Shown here: positions 44,996-55,895 of the stretch, piece by piece
Numbering within the stretch: position 1 is the stretch's first letter
How the letters are laid out: each line of letters opens with the position of its first letter
From: Modicisalibacter coralii
GTDB lineage: Bacteria; Pseudomonadota; Gammaproteobacteria; Pseudomonadales; Halomonadaceae
DNA length: 64,000 nucleotides
Assembly (NCBI RefSeq): GCF_004117855.1
Contig: NZ_QWBW01000008.1
Location: 62,001 to 126,000, forward strand
Direction of reading: 5' to 3'
The notes under the pieces: generated by a model
The model's input: only the letters and a program-made list of their open reading frames with translations
Told to the model about the DNA's origin: nothing
Database searches by the model: none
Program-made: the position numbers and the translations under genes

Positions 44996-45625
44996 ATGAG
45001 CCAACAACCGACCCATGACGGTGGCGTGCTGTATCGCGAAACGCCGTCGCAGACCGCCGGCCCCTACGTGCATATCGGTCTGGCCCTCGACGTGGCCGGG
45101 ATCCCGTTGCGCGACGAGGAGGTCTGGAGTCGCCTGGCCACCCCCGAGGCCGACGGCGAGCCGATCGAACTGGTGGGGCGCGTGATCGACGGCAACGGCG
45201 ATCTGGTGCGCGACGCCTTCGTCGAGGCCTGGCAGGCCGATGCCCACGGCGCCTTCCAGCCGGACTACGACCTGCGCAAGCCGTTCAACAGCTTCGGGCG
45301 TTCCGCCACCACCGCCGACGGCGACAGCGAGTGGTCCTTCACCACCGTCAAGCCCGGCCGGGTGCCCGCCGCCAACGGCAAGCCGATGGCCCCGCACGTC
45401 TGCCTCGCGATCTTCGCCCGCGGCATCAACATTCAACTGCAGACGCGGCTGTACTTCGACGACGAGGCCGAGGCCAACGCCGAGTGCCCGGTGCTCAATG
45501 CCATCGAGTCGCCGACACGGCGTCGCACCCTGATCGCCACACGCGAAGAGGCCGATGGCAAGGTGCGCTATCGCCTGGACATCCGCCTGCAGGGCGACGG
45601 CGAGACGGTGTTCTTCGAGTTCTGA
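44996..45625 (+). CDS. pcaG: Protocatechuate 3,4-dioxygenase alpha subunit
   Basis: A 209-residue alpha subunit of the PcaHG oligomer, homologous to PcaH but lacking the iron ligands. Typical parts are SQTAGPYVHIGLALDVAG, VEAWQADAHGAFQ and HVCLAIFARGINIQLQTRLYF. The ATG at 44996 is 4 bp after the pcaH stop, so the two are translated from one message. A very strong hairpin follows at 45650. Confidence 0.95.
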   Translation: MSQQPTHDGGVLYRETPSQTAGPYVHIGLALDVAGIPLRDEEVWSRLATPEADGEPIELVGRVIDGNGDLVRDAFVEAWQADAHGAFQPDYDLRKPFNSFGRSATTADGDSEWSFTTVKPGRVPAANGKPMAPHVCLAIFARGINIQLQTRLYFDDEAEANAECPVLNAIESPTRRRTLIATREEADGKVRYRLDIRLQGDGETVFFEF

Positions 45626-45649
45626 TTCCGCCGCCGACCGGCCCCTCGT

Positions 45650-45693
45650 GACAGGGCCCGCCACCTCCAGGGTGGCGGGCCCTGTCGCGTTTG
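45650..45693 (+). terminator. Terminator-like hairpin after pcaHG
   Basis: Perfect 16-bp arms at 45650-45665 and 45671-45686 with a TCCAG loop, then GCGTTTGG. The T run is poor, so it may be a strong pause or an mRNA-stabilising end as well as a terminator. The rest of the 321-bp gap to the next gene shows no other clear signal. Confidence 0.65.
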
Positions 45694-45946
45694 GGGCGCT
45701 TGTCTCCCTGCGACGAGGGATGCGACCTCGCGATGTCGATTTGCGACATTCTTGTCGTTTATCAGTGCGTCGGGACCCGCTAATCCGCAAGAATGATCGA
45801 CCAGCGGGAGCCGTTCGACGTATCGTTGTCGGTCTCGGCAAAGCATGATCGGCGATGGTGCAGGATGTCTCGCCCGCTTCGCACAACAAACACAACAGGC
45901 GCCCCGGCCGGCACCGGGGACGAATCCGCGGAAGAGGAGATCCCTG

Positions 45947-47092
45947 ATGGCATCCTCCAAGGCTGTAAATGCAACATCGGCGGCCGACCGCGCCGTCGTC
46001 CCCCAGACGCTGGGTTTCCTGCTGCTGGACAACTTCACCCTGATCTCGCTGGCATCGGCCATCGAACCGTTGCGGATGGCCAACCAGCTGGCCGGGCGCG
46101 AGCTCTATCGCTGGTACACGCTGACGCCCAACGGCGAGCCGGTGCGGGCCAGCGACGGCCTGCAGATCACGCCGGATGCGGCGACCAACATTCCGCTGAC
46201 CCTGGACTGGGTGGTCGTCTGCGGCGGCGTGGGCCCGCAACGCAGCGTGACCCGCGAGCACATCGGCTGGCTGCAGGCCCAGGCGCGGCTGTCGCGCCGG
46301 CTGGGCTCGGTGTGTACCGGCAGCTGGGCGCTGGCCCGGGCCGGGCTGCTCGACGGCTACGAGACCAGCATCCACTGGGAGTGCCTGGCGGCGATGCAGG
46401 AGGCCTTCCCCCGGGTTCCGCTGACCACCCGGTTGTTCTCGATCGACCGCGATCGCTTCACCGCGTCCGGCGGCACCGCGCCGCTCGACATGATGCTCAA
46501 CCTGATCGGTCGCGATCACGGTCGCGAACTCGCCGCGGGCATCTCCGAGATGTTCATCTACGACCGGGTACGCGGCGAGCAGGATCAGCAGCGGGTGCCG
46601 CTCAAGCACGTGCTGGGCACCACCCAGCCCAAGCTGCTGGAGATCGTCGCGCTGATGGAGGCCAACCTCGAGGAGCCCATCGGACTCGACGAACTGGCCA
46701 CCTATGTCGACGTCTCGCGGCGTCAGCTCGAGCGGCTGTTCCAGAAGTATCTCAACTGCTCACCGTCGCGCTACTACCTCAAGCTGCGCCTGACCCGCGC
46801 CCGACAACTGCTCAAGCAGACCCCGATGTCGATCATCGAGGTCGCCTCGGCCTGCGGTTTCGTCTCCACGCCGCATTTCTCGAAATGCTACCGCGAGTAC
46901 TTCGGCATCCCGCCGCGCGATGAACGTGGCGGCATCGCCTCGCGGCAGGCGCGCAGCGACGGCGAGCTCATGATGCCGCGCTTCACCCGGCGAACCCTGA
47001 GCGAGAGCGTGGCCGAGCCGATGTCGAGTGCGGTGGTCGCCCTCAATCAGGCGCAGGGCGAGCCGACCTACGCCAGTGTGCCCTTGCGCTAG
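45947..47092 (+). CDS. gbdR: GlxA-type AraC family regulator, GbdR-like (glycine betaine/dimethylglycine catabolism)
   Basis: A 381-residue regulator. An N-terminal DJ-1/PfpI-like amidotransferase domain (about 20-190) contains GFLLLDNFTLISLASAIEPLRMANQL and VCTGSWALARAGLLDGY. A C-terminal AraC helix-turn-helix pair (about 230-330) contains ISRRQLERLFQKYLNCSPSRYYLKLRLTRARQLL-like sequence and IIEVASACGFVSTPHFSKCYREYFG. These blocks are very close to Pseudomonas GbdR as I recall it. AGGAG precedes the ATG at 45947. No betaine catabolic genes are adjacent, so its targets must lie elsewhere, or it may control a different amine pathway. Confidence 0.78.
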   Translation: MASSKAVNATSAADRAVVPQTLGFLLLDNFTLISLASAIEPLRMANQLAGRELYRWYTLTPNGEPVRASDGLQITPDAATNIPLTLDWVVVCGGVGPQRSVTREHIGWLQAQARLSRRLGSVCTGSWALARAGLLDGYETSIHWECLAAMQEAFPRVPLTTRLFSIDRDRFTASGGTAPLDMMLNLIGRDHGRELAAGISEMFIYDRVRGEQDQQRVPLKHVLGTTQPKLLEIVALMEANLEEPIGLDELATYVDVSRRQLERLFQKYLNCSPSRYYLKLRLTRARQLLKQTPMSIIEVASACGFVSTPHFSKCYREYFGIPPRDERGGIASRQARSDGELMMPRFTRRTLSESVAEPMSSAVVALNQAQGEPTYASVPLR

Positions 47093-47331
47093 CCCATAGC
47101 CCAGGCAGGTCTCCTCCCTCCCGCAAGGCCCAGGCCGGGTTTTGCGGGAGCGATGTCGTTCGTGGTGGTGACTGGCTCTCCATCGGAAGCACCGTCGCTT
47201 GCCGCGTGCCGTCCCCAAACGGGCGTCGCCATGGGGTGACGACGCCCCGGTGCGTTGGCGGCCGTCCGCCCGCCGTGGCGCCGCGAGTTGTTATACTCGC
47301 GGGACTTTCGCACCCACGGGATCGCCATCGC

Positions 47332-48036
47332 ATGTCAAACCCCTGGCCGCGCAGGCTGCTGCGTTACTTGCTGCTGGGCATCGCTGCCTTCGTGCTCGCC
47401 TCGCTGGCGCTGGTGCTGTTCTTCCGGGTGGTCCCGGTTTTCGGTTCGATGGTGATGGTCGAGCGCAAGGTCGAATCCTGGGTCGATGGCGAGCCGCTCG
47501 ACATCCGCCAGACCTGGATGCCCTGGGCGCGTCTCTCCGACGAGGCCAAGCTGGCGGTGATCGCAGGCGAGGACCAGCGCTTTCCCGATCACTTCGGCTT
47601 CGACTTCAACCAGTTGCGCAAGGCGATCACCACCTGGCAGTCGGGCGGCGATCTGCGCGGGGCGAGCACCATCACCCAGCAGACCGCCAAGAACCTGTTC
47701 CTGTGGACCGGGCGCAGTTGGGTCCGCAAGCTGTTCGAGGCGTGGTTCACGGTATTGCTCGAACTCCTGTGGCCCAAGGAGCGCATCCTCGAGGTCTATC
47801 TCAATATCGTCGAGTGGGATGACGGCGTGTTCGGCCTGGAAGCCGCCGCCCGCCACTACTTCGGCGTTTCCGCCGACCGTCTGAGCGCGACCCAGGCCAG
47901 CCGCCTGGCGGCGATCCTGCCCAATCCCCGCGGCTGGAGTGCCTCGCATCCCTCGCCGCGCGTGCTCGAGCGCAGTCACTGGATCCGTCAGCAGATGCGT
48001 CAGCTCGGCGGGACGGCCTACCTGAACCGACTCTGA
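47332..48036 (+). CDS. mtgA: Monofunctional biosynthetic peptidoglycan glycosyltransferase
   Basis: A 234-residue GT51 enzyme that polymerises lipid II into glycan strands at the periplasmic face. An N-terminal membrane anchor spans about residues 9-32. The catalytic glutamate is Glu80 in AVIAGEDQRFPDHFGFD, followed by GASTITQQTAKNLFLW and the ERILEVYLNIVEWDDGVFGLEAAARHYF block. There is no transpeptidase domain, which separates it from class A PBPs. The ATG at 47332 gives standard length. It stands alone between the GbdR-like gene and the sugar cluster. Confidence 0.94.
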   Translation: MSNPWPRRLLRYLLLGIAAFVLASLALVLFFRVVPVFGSMVMVERKVESWVDGEPLDIRQTWMPWARLSDEAKLAVIAGEDQRFPDHFGFDFNQLRKAITTWQSGGDLRGASTITQQTAKNLFLWTGRSWVRKLFEAWFTVLLELLWPKERILEVYLNIVEWDDGVFGLEAAARHYFGVSADRLSATQASRLAAILPNPRGWSASHPSPRVLERSHWIRQQMRQLGGTAYLNRL

Positions 48037-48052
48037 ACCCAGCGGGACATAA

Positions 48053-49081
<1,029 letters not shown>

Positions 49082-49098
49082 AGCCCTGGCAGGGCGTA

Positions 49099-50049
49099 TC
49101 ACCGGCTCCGGCGCTGGTGCTCGATCAACTCGCGCAACGTGCCCATCAGTCTCGCGGCGCCGGGGGACAGGCGCTGCTTGCGCAGGCTCACCAGGCCGTA
49201 GGGTTGTACGCTCAACGATTCGGTGAAGGGCAGGATACGGAAACGCTGCGGCGCGCAGAGCAGGTCGGCGACTTCGCGGGTGGTCACCGTCAGGGTGTCC
49301 GAGCGGGCCACCAGGGCCAGCGCCACCAGGATGTCCGGGGTGTCGACGATCTGGCCCGGTGGCGTGACGCCGTGCTGCAACAGCAGGTGATCGAAGCGCT
49401 GACGCATCAGGGCGCCGGGGGGCTGCAGCGCCCAGGGGTAGGCGGTCATGGCGGCCAGATCGAGCCTGTTCACACCGGCCAGTGGATGCCCTTCGCGGCA
49501 CACGAAGCATAGCGCCTCTTCGCCGATCTCCTCGAAGACGAAGGCCTCGCTGGGAAACCCCTCGGGGATCCGGGTAATGGCGAAATCGAACTCGCCGGCC
49601 ATCAGTCGCGGCACCAGGCGCTTGCTGACGTCGACATCGACACCTACCTTGAGACCGGGCAGATCGCGATGGACCCGCTCGATGGCGCCGGCCAGCAGCG
49701 TCACCGCCGGCGCCATCACCGTACCCACCGCCACCACGCCGGCGTTGCCCGATTCCAGGGCGTTGAGTTCGTCACCGGCATGCTGCAGTTCGGAAAGAAT
49801 GTTGCGGGCGTGGCGGATCAGGCTTTCGCCGTACCAGTTGGGGCTGACGCCCCGTGAATGGCGTTCGAACAGCGTCACGCCGAGTTGTGTCTCGAGATCG
49901 CCGAGCAGTTTGGAGGCCGCCGGTTGACTCATGCCCAGGTGCTCGGCGGCTCGGTGCAGATTGCGTCTGTCATCGAGCGCCACCATCAGTTGCAAATGGC
50001 GCAACTTTAGTCTCACCCGGAGGAACCAGTCGGCGGGGAGTTGGCCCAT
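49099..50049 (-). CDS. LysR family sugar-pathway regulator (GbpR-like)
   Basis: A 316-residue LysR protein whose N-terminus RLKLRHLQLMVALDDRRNLHRAAEHLGMSQPAASKLLGDLE is the form seen in GbpR-type regulators of galactose/arabinose-binding protein genes. The effector domain includes VGTVMAPAVTLLAGAIERVHRDLPGL. AGGAGG lies 9 bases before the ATG ending at 50049. It sits between the aldose dehydrogenase (convergent) and periplasmic galM (divergent, 139 bp), and likely controls both this cluster and araFGH. Candidate binding palindromes are at 51834-51893. Confidence 0.85.
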   Translation of the reverse strand: MGQLPADWFLRVRLKLRHLQLMVALDDRRNLHRAAEHLGMSQPAASKLLGDLETQLGVTLFERHSRGVSPNWYGESLIRHARNILSELQHAGDELNALESGNAGVVAVGTVMAPAVTLLAGAIERVHRDLPGLKVGVDVDVSKRLVPRLMAGEFDFAITRIPEGFPSEAFVFEEIGEEALCFVCREGHPLAGVNRLDLAAMTAYPWALQPPGALMRQRFDHLLLQHGVTPPGQIVDTPDILVALALVARSDTLTVTTREVADLLCAPQRFRILPFTESLSVQPYGLVSLRKQRLSPGAARLMGTLRELIEHQRRSR

Positions 50050-50188
50050 GACGTCAGGCCTCCTGTCGTATTGATAATCAAAGGGCTATTAACTGGGCGG
50101 CCAAACAGTATTAGTCGCTCATATAGGCCCTGTCTATCGTTCTTTCCGCATCAACGCCCGTTTTTCAATGACAAGGAAGGAGACAATA

Positions 50189-51379
50189 ATGACGACCCGG
50201 ACACGCTTCCCGAGCCGTTGGCAAGACGGCATTCTCGTTCTGGGCGCGGCGGTTGTCCTCTGCGCCTCGAACGTGACGGTCGCGGCGGACAAGACATCCG
50301 AATCGCTGGCGGTGACGCAAAGCCGGTTCGGCAAGACGCCCCAGGGGCAGGCCGTCGAACGCTATCACTTGACCAACCGCAATGGCATGTCGGTGGACAT
50401 CATCACTTATGGGGCCCGGGTCCAGGCGATCGAACTGCCCGACAAGAACGGCAAGATCGCGGATATCGCCCTCGGCTTCGACGACGTCCAGGGCTATATC
50501 GACCACGCGGATACGTACTTCGGCGCGACCATCGGCCGCTATGGCAACCGTATCGCCGGCGGCCAGTTCCGTCTCGATGGCGAGACCTATCAGTTGCCGC
50601 AGAACGATGGCCCCAACACCCTGCATGGCGGGACTCAAGGCTTCGACAAGGCGGTCTGGGCGGCTTCGCCGATCGAAACGGACCGGGCCGTCGGCGTGGA
50701 GTTGACCCACGTCTCGCCGGACGGCGACATGGGATTCCCCGGCGAGCTCGCGGTCACGCTGCGTTATACCCTGGACAACGACAATGACCTGCGGATCCAC
50801 TATTCGGCGGTCGCCGACCAGGACACGGTCATCAACCTCACCAACCATACCTATTTCAACCTGGCGGGGGCCGGCAACGGCACGATTCTCGATCAGGTCG
50901 CGATGATCAATGCCGATCGGTTCACTCCCGTCGACGAGACACTGATCCCCACCGGCGAGCTGGCCGACGTGGCGGGGACGCCCATGGACTTTCGCACACC
51001 CACCGCCATCGGCAAGAACATCCATGCGGACAATCAGCAGCTCGATTATGCCGAGCCGAAACAGGGCGGTTACGACTTCAACTGGGTCCTCGATACCCGG
51101 GGCAACCTGGACGACCTGGCGGTACGGGTCAGCGATCCGCAATCCGGGCGCACGGTCGAGATGTACACCACCGAGCCGGGCGTGCAGTTCTATACCAGTA
51201 ATTTCCTGACGGGATCCTTCACCGGCAAGGGCGGCAAGACCTACGACCATTGGGGCGGATTCACCCTGGAGGCGCAGCACTATCCCGATACGCCGAACCA
51301 GCCGGATTTCCCCTCCACCACCCTCGAGGCCGGCGACAAGTACAGCCAGACCACGGTGTACAAGTTCCTGCCGGAATGA
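50189..51379 (+). CDS. Aldose 1-epimerase with signal peptide (periplasmic GalM)
   Basis: A 396-residue mutarotase that interconverts alpha and beta anomers of aldoses. A signal peptide (hydrophobic GILVLGAAVVLCASNVTVA, cleaved near AVA/AADK) places it in the periplasm, unlike E. coli GalM. Catalytic parts are GRYGNRIAGG, LTNHTYFNLAG with the acid His, and TTEPGVQFYTSN with the base Glu. The ATG at 50189 has AAGGAG at 50177-50182. It precedes the sugar ABC transporter and would equilibrate anomers before uptake. A second, cytoplasmic epimerase is at 60290. Confidence 0.92.
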   Translation: MTTRTRFPSRWQDGILVLGAAVVLCASNVTVAADKTSESLAVTQSRFGKTPQGQAVERYHLTNRNGMSVDIITYGARVQAIELPDKNGKIADIALGFDDVQGYIDHADTYFGATIGRYGNRIAGGQFRLDGETYQLPQNDGPNTLHGGTQGFDKAVWAASPIETDRAVGVELTHVSPDGDMGFPGELAVTLRYTLDNDNDLRIHYSAVADQDTVINLTNHTYFNLAGAGNGTILDQVAMINADRFTPVDETLIPTGELADVAGTPMDFRTPTAIGKNIHADNQQLDYAEPKQGGYDFNWVLDTRGNLDDLAVRVSDPQSGRTVEMYTTEPGVQFYTSNFLTGSFTGKGGKTYDHWGGFTLEAQHYPDTPNQPDFPSTTLEAGDKYSQTTVYKFLPE

Positions 51380-51439
51380 AGGATCGAGGTGCCGAAAGCC
51401 GTGCGACACGCGGGTTCCGGTATGCCGCCGCTAAGAATG

Positions 51440-51600
51440 CATTTCCAAACTCTCTGATGATGGGGGCCGGTGGCAGAGCAAAGCGAGGGTCCTTTGCCAT
51501 GGATGGCAAAGGTAGCGCCCAGGGAGGGGTTCACAGCGCCCTCGCGACGTCCTGCCGCCGGAGAAGCTCACTTCGTCTACCGGTTGTGAAAGGCGTTCTA
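51440..51600 (+). repeat. Intergenic repeat copy A (about 160 bp)
   Basis: This stretch recurs almost unchanged at 53023-53178, in the same orientation, so the two copies bracket araF. It contains the inverted repeat CCTTTGCCAT/ATGGCAAAGG (51491-51512). Runs such as GGCAGAGCAAAGCGAGGGTC and CTTCGTCTACCGGTTGTGAA are identical in both. No coding potential is convincing. It looks like a dispersed repetitive extragenic element. Confidence 0.85.
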
Positions 51601-51693
51601 ACGGGCCAGGCGCTGGCGGTTCGACCGGCGTCATGGCCGGGCCCGGCGACGCCCTCTCGGGGTGACCCTTGCCCTTTTCTCTTGCCAAGCTTC

Positions 51694-51725
51694 GCCCCGG
51701 TCGCGCCAGCGCGACCGGGGCTTTT
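51694..51725 (+). terminator. Intrinsic terminator after galM
   Basis: Perfect 13-bp arms GCCCCGGTCGCGC (51694-51706) and GCGCGACCGGGGC (51709-51721) with a CA loop, followed by TTTT. Together with repeat copy A and the araF promoter it fills the 601-bp gap 51380-51980. Confidence 0.85.
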
Positions 51726-51833
51726 CTATTGTCGACGGCGACATCGCGCCGACCTCGTGGGGCACGATGACGACTTTAGTCTCAAGCGATCATCGCGAGT
51801 GTCGATGACTCGCCGCCTGCCGTCAGGCTTTCC

Positions 51834-51893
51834 GGTTATTCGATAACCAAATTAATATTAGTTTTTGGGGCAAGTGGCATTGGCTGGTTATTC
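51834..51893. promoter_or_regulatory. Candidate LysR (GbpR) binding sites upstream of araF
   Basis: GGTTAT-TCG-ATAACC (51834-51848) is a perfect palindrome. Its left half GGTTATTC recurs at 51886-51893, 52 bases away (five helical turns), within an AT-rich region about 90-150 bases before the araF ATG. Confidence 0.5.
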
Positions 51894-51980
51894 AATTGCC
51901 ATTTATCGTCTTTTCTGCATGAGCGGCGTTCCGCCCCGGAATCGCTGACAACAATAACGTTTTCGAGCAGGAGTCCGTCG

Positions 51981-52976
51981 ATGTCACTCACTCATACCCT
52001 GTCGCGTCTCGCCCTTGGTGTCGGTCTGACCCTGGGCAGTGTCGGTCTCGTCCAGGCCGCCGACGACGACGTCAAGATCGGCTTCATCGTCAAGAAGCCC
52101 GAGCAGGCGTGGTTCATCAACGAACAGGATGCCGCGACCAAGCTGGGCGAGGAAGAAGGCTTCGAGGTGGTACGTCTGGCCGGCGAGGATGGCCAGCAGG
52201 TGCTCAGCGCTATCGACAACCTCAATTCCCAGGGCGCCCAGGGTTTCGTGATCTGTCCGCCCGACGTCCGGCTGGGCCCGGCGATCGTCAACCGCGCCGA
52301 GCAGTACGGCATGAAGGTGGTCACCGTCGACGACCAGTTCGTCGGGCCGGACGGCAAGCCGATGGCATCCGTACCGCACCTGGGCATGTCCGGGTACAAG
52401 ATCGGCCGCCAGGTGGGCAATGCCATCGCCGAGGAAATGAAGGCGCGCGGCTGGGACCCGGAAAACGTCGCCGCGCTGCGCATCACCAACTATGAGCTGC
52501 CCACCGCCAAGGAACGCACCGACGGCGCCACCGACGCCCTGCTCGAGTCCGGCTTCGAGAAGGCCAACATCTTCGACGCCCCGCAGCAGAACACCGATAC
52601 CAGCAGTGCCTTCGCCGCCGCCTCGCCGGTGTTTTCCAAGCACGGCGACTTCGAGCACTGGGTGATCTACGCCCTCAACGAAGAGAGCGTGCTGGGCGGG
52701 GTGCGTGCCAGCGAGCAGTACGGCCTGTCGCCCGATCAGGTGATCGGGGTGGGCATCAACGGCTCGGGGGCGGCCTTCGCCGAGTTCTCCCGCGAGAAGC
52801 CCACCGGCTTCTACGGCACCGTGGCGGTGAGCTCGACCATGCACGGCCGCCAGAGCGCCGAGAATCTCTATGAGTGGATCACCGACGGCAAGAAGCCGCC
52901 GGCCGACACCCAGACCACCGGGACGCTGATGACCCGCGACAACTGGAAGCAGGTACGTGAGGACCTCAACCTGTAA
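51981..52976 (+). CDS. araF: L-arabinose ABC transporter periplasmic binding protein
   Basis: A 331-residue sugar receptor. The signal peptide ends LVQAA near residue 27. The mature sequence VKIGFIVKKPEQAWFINEQDAA, then GFVICPPDVRLGPAIVNRAEQYGMKVVTVDDQFV and NEESVLGGVRASEQYGL, parallels E. coli AraF along its length. It delivers L-arabinose (and probably D-galactose or D-fucose) to AraGH. The ATG at 51981 follows GCAGGAG. Repeat copy B separates it from araG, so differential expression of receptor and membrane parts is likely. Confidence 0.92.
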   Translation: MSLTHTLSRLALGVGLTLGSVGLVQAADDDVKIGFIVKKPEQAWFINEQDAATKLGEEEGFEVVRLAGEDGQQVLSAIDNLNSQGAQGFVICPPDVRLGPAIVNRAEQYGMKVVTVDDQFVGPDGKPMASVPHLGMSGYKIGRQVGNAIAEEMKARGWDPENVAALRITNYELPTAKERTDGATDALLESGFEKANIFDAPQQNTDTSSAFAAASPVFSKHGDFEHWVIYALNEESVLGGVRASEQYGLSPDQVIGVGINGSGAAFAEFSREKPTGFYGTVAVSSTMHGRQSAENLYEWITDGKKPPADTQTTGTLMTRDNWKQVREDLNL

Positions 52977-53022
52977 CCGCTGGCCGACCGGAGCGGTCTC
53001 CGGCCGGCCCAGCCTTAGAGCC

Positions 53023-53178
53023 CACTTCCAACCCCTCGGATGATGGGCGCCGGGGGCAGAGCAAAGCGAGGGTCCTTTGCCATGGATGGCAAAGGTAGCG
53101 CCCAGGGAGGGGTTTACAGCGCCCTCGCGACGTTCTGCCGCCGGAGCAGTCCACTTCGTCTACCGGTTGTGAAAGGCG
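53023..53178 (+). repeat. Intergenic repeat copy B (about 155 bp)
   Basis: Near-identical direct copy of 51440-51600, with the same CCTTTGCCAT/ATGGCAAAGG hairpin (53073-53094). It occupies the araF-araG gap and ends about 25 bp before the araG start. Its hairpin could stabilise the araF message or limit read-through. Confidence 0.85.
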
Positions 53179-53202
53179 GTCTTACTCCAGCGGAGTCCAG
53201 TC

Positions 53203-54696
<1,494 letters not shown>

Positions 54697-54733
54697 TCCC
54701 TTCGATCGACGACTTTCCAGAGAGACTTTCGCC

Positions 54734-55741
54734 ATGTCCACTGACAAACTCGCCCGACCCTCGGTCGCCGCGGCTACCGAGGGCCGCCGCGGCCTGCCCA
54801 AGCCGCTGCGCACCCTGCTCGATACCTCCGGGCTGCTCGCCATCTTCGTGCTGCTGTTCATCGGCCTGTCGGTGCTGGTGCCCGATTTCCTGACCGGGCG
54901 CAACATCGTCGGCCTACTGCTTTCGGTGACACTGATCGGCACCATCGCCACCACCATGATGATGGTGCTGGCGCTGGGTGAGGTCGATCTCTCGGTGGCC
55001 TCGATCGTCGCCTTCGCCGGGGTCGTGGCGGCGGTCATCACCTCGACGTCCGGCAGCGTGCTCGTCGGCGTGCTGGCGGGTGTCGCCGCCGGCGGGGCGG
55101 TGGGCGCCTTCAATGGCTTCGTGGTCGCCCGCTTCGGCGTCAACTCGCTGATCGCCACCCTGGCGGCAATGGAGTTCGTGCGCGGGCTGGCCTACATCAC
55201 CTCCGGCGGCGACGCGGTGATGATCACCGTGCCCGGCTTCTTCGACCTGGGCAGCGCCTCCTTCCTGGGGCTGACCCTGCCGGTGTGGACGATGATCGTC
55301 TGCTTTCTGATCTTCGGCGTGCTGCTCAACATGACCGCCTTCGGGCGCAACGTGCTGGCCACCGGCGGCAACGCCGAGGCGGCGAGCCTCGCCGGGGTCA
55401 ACGTGCGCCGGCTCAAGATCACCGTGTTCGCCCTGCAGGGCGTGGTCGCCGGCATCGCCGGGGTACTGCTCACCTCGCGCATGGGCCTGGGCGACCCCAA
55501 TACCTCCCAGGGCCTAGAGCTCGCGGTGATTTCGGCCTGTGTGCTGGGCGGGGTCTCGTTGTCCGGCGGTATCGCCTCGATCACCGGCGTGCTGGTCGGC
55601 GTGCTGATCATGGGCTGCGTGCAGAACGCCATGGGCCTGCTCAACGTGCCCACCTTCTACCAGTACCTGGTGCGCGGGGCGATCCTGCTGCTGGCGGTGA
55701 TGTTCGACCGCTGGAAGCAGACACGTCGGGCCAAGGCTTGA
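54734..55741 (+). CDS. araH: L-arabinose ABC transporter permease
   Basis: A 335-residue CUT2 permease with about nine to ten helices. Typical blocks are IGTIATTMMMVLALGEVDLSVASIVAF, GAVGAFNGFVVARFGVNSLIATLAAM and NAEAASLAGVNVRRLKITVFALQG (EAA-like loop). The start at 54734 gives the normal length; the longer frame overlaps araG. It is the last gene of araFGH. The arabonate dehydratase follows after about 154 bp on the same strand. Confidence 0.93.
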   Translation: MSTDKLARPSVAAATEGRRGLPKPLRTLLDTSGLLAIFVLLFIGLSVLVPDFLTGRNIVGLLLSVTLIGTIATTMMMVLALGEVDLSVASIVAFAGVVAAVITSTSGSVLVGVLAGVAAGGAVGAFNGFVVARFGVNSLIATLAAMEFVRGLAYITSGGDAVMITVPGFFDLGSASFLGLTLPVWTMIVCFLIFGVLLNMTAFGRNVLATGGNAEAASLAGVNVRRLKITVFALQGVVAGIAGVLLTSRMGLGDPNTSQGLELAVISACVLGGVSLSGGIASITGVLVGVLIMGCVQNAMGLLNVPTFYQYLVRGAILLLAVMFDRWKQTRRAKA

Positions 55742-55895
55742 AAATCACTGCATAAACGGCTGCAGGACCGAATCACTGCGTTGCACGGTGCTCATAGGCT
55801 CGCCTAACAGCAAGTTATGTCTCGCCTCTTGCGCGCCGTGCGCCTTGTGCTTCATGTCCTTCGCGGGTTTCTGCAGCGATTTACACGGAGCTTTT

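Noticed and set aside
47118-47150. Hairpin CTCCCGCAA/TTGCGGGAG after the GbdR-like gene as a terminator
   Set aside because: The loop is 15 bases and no T run follows; too weak to call.
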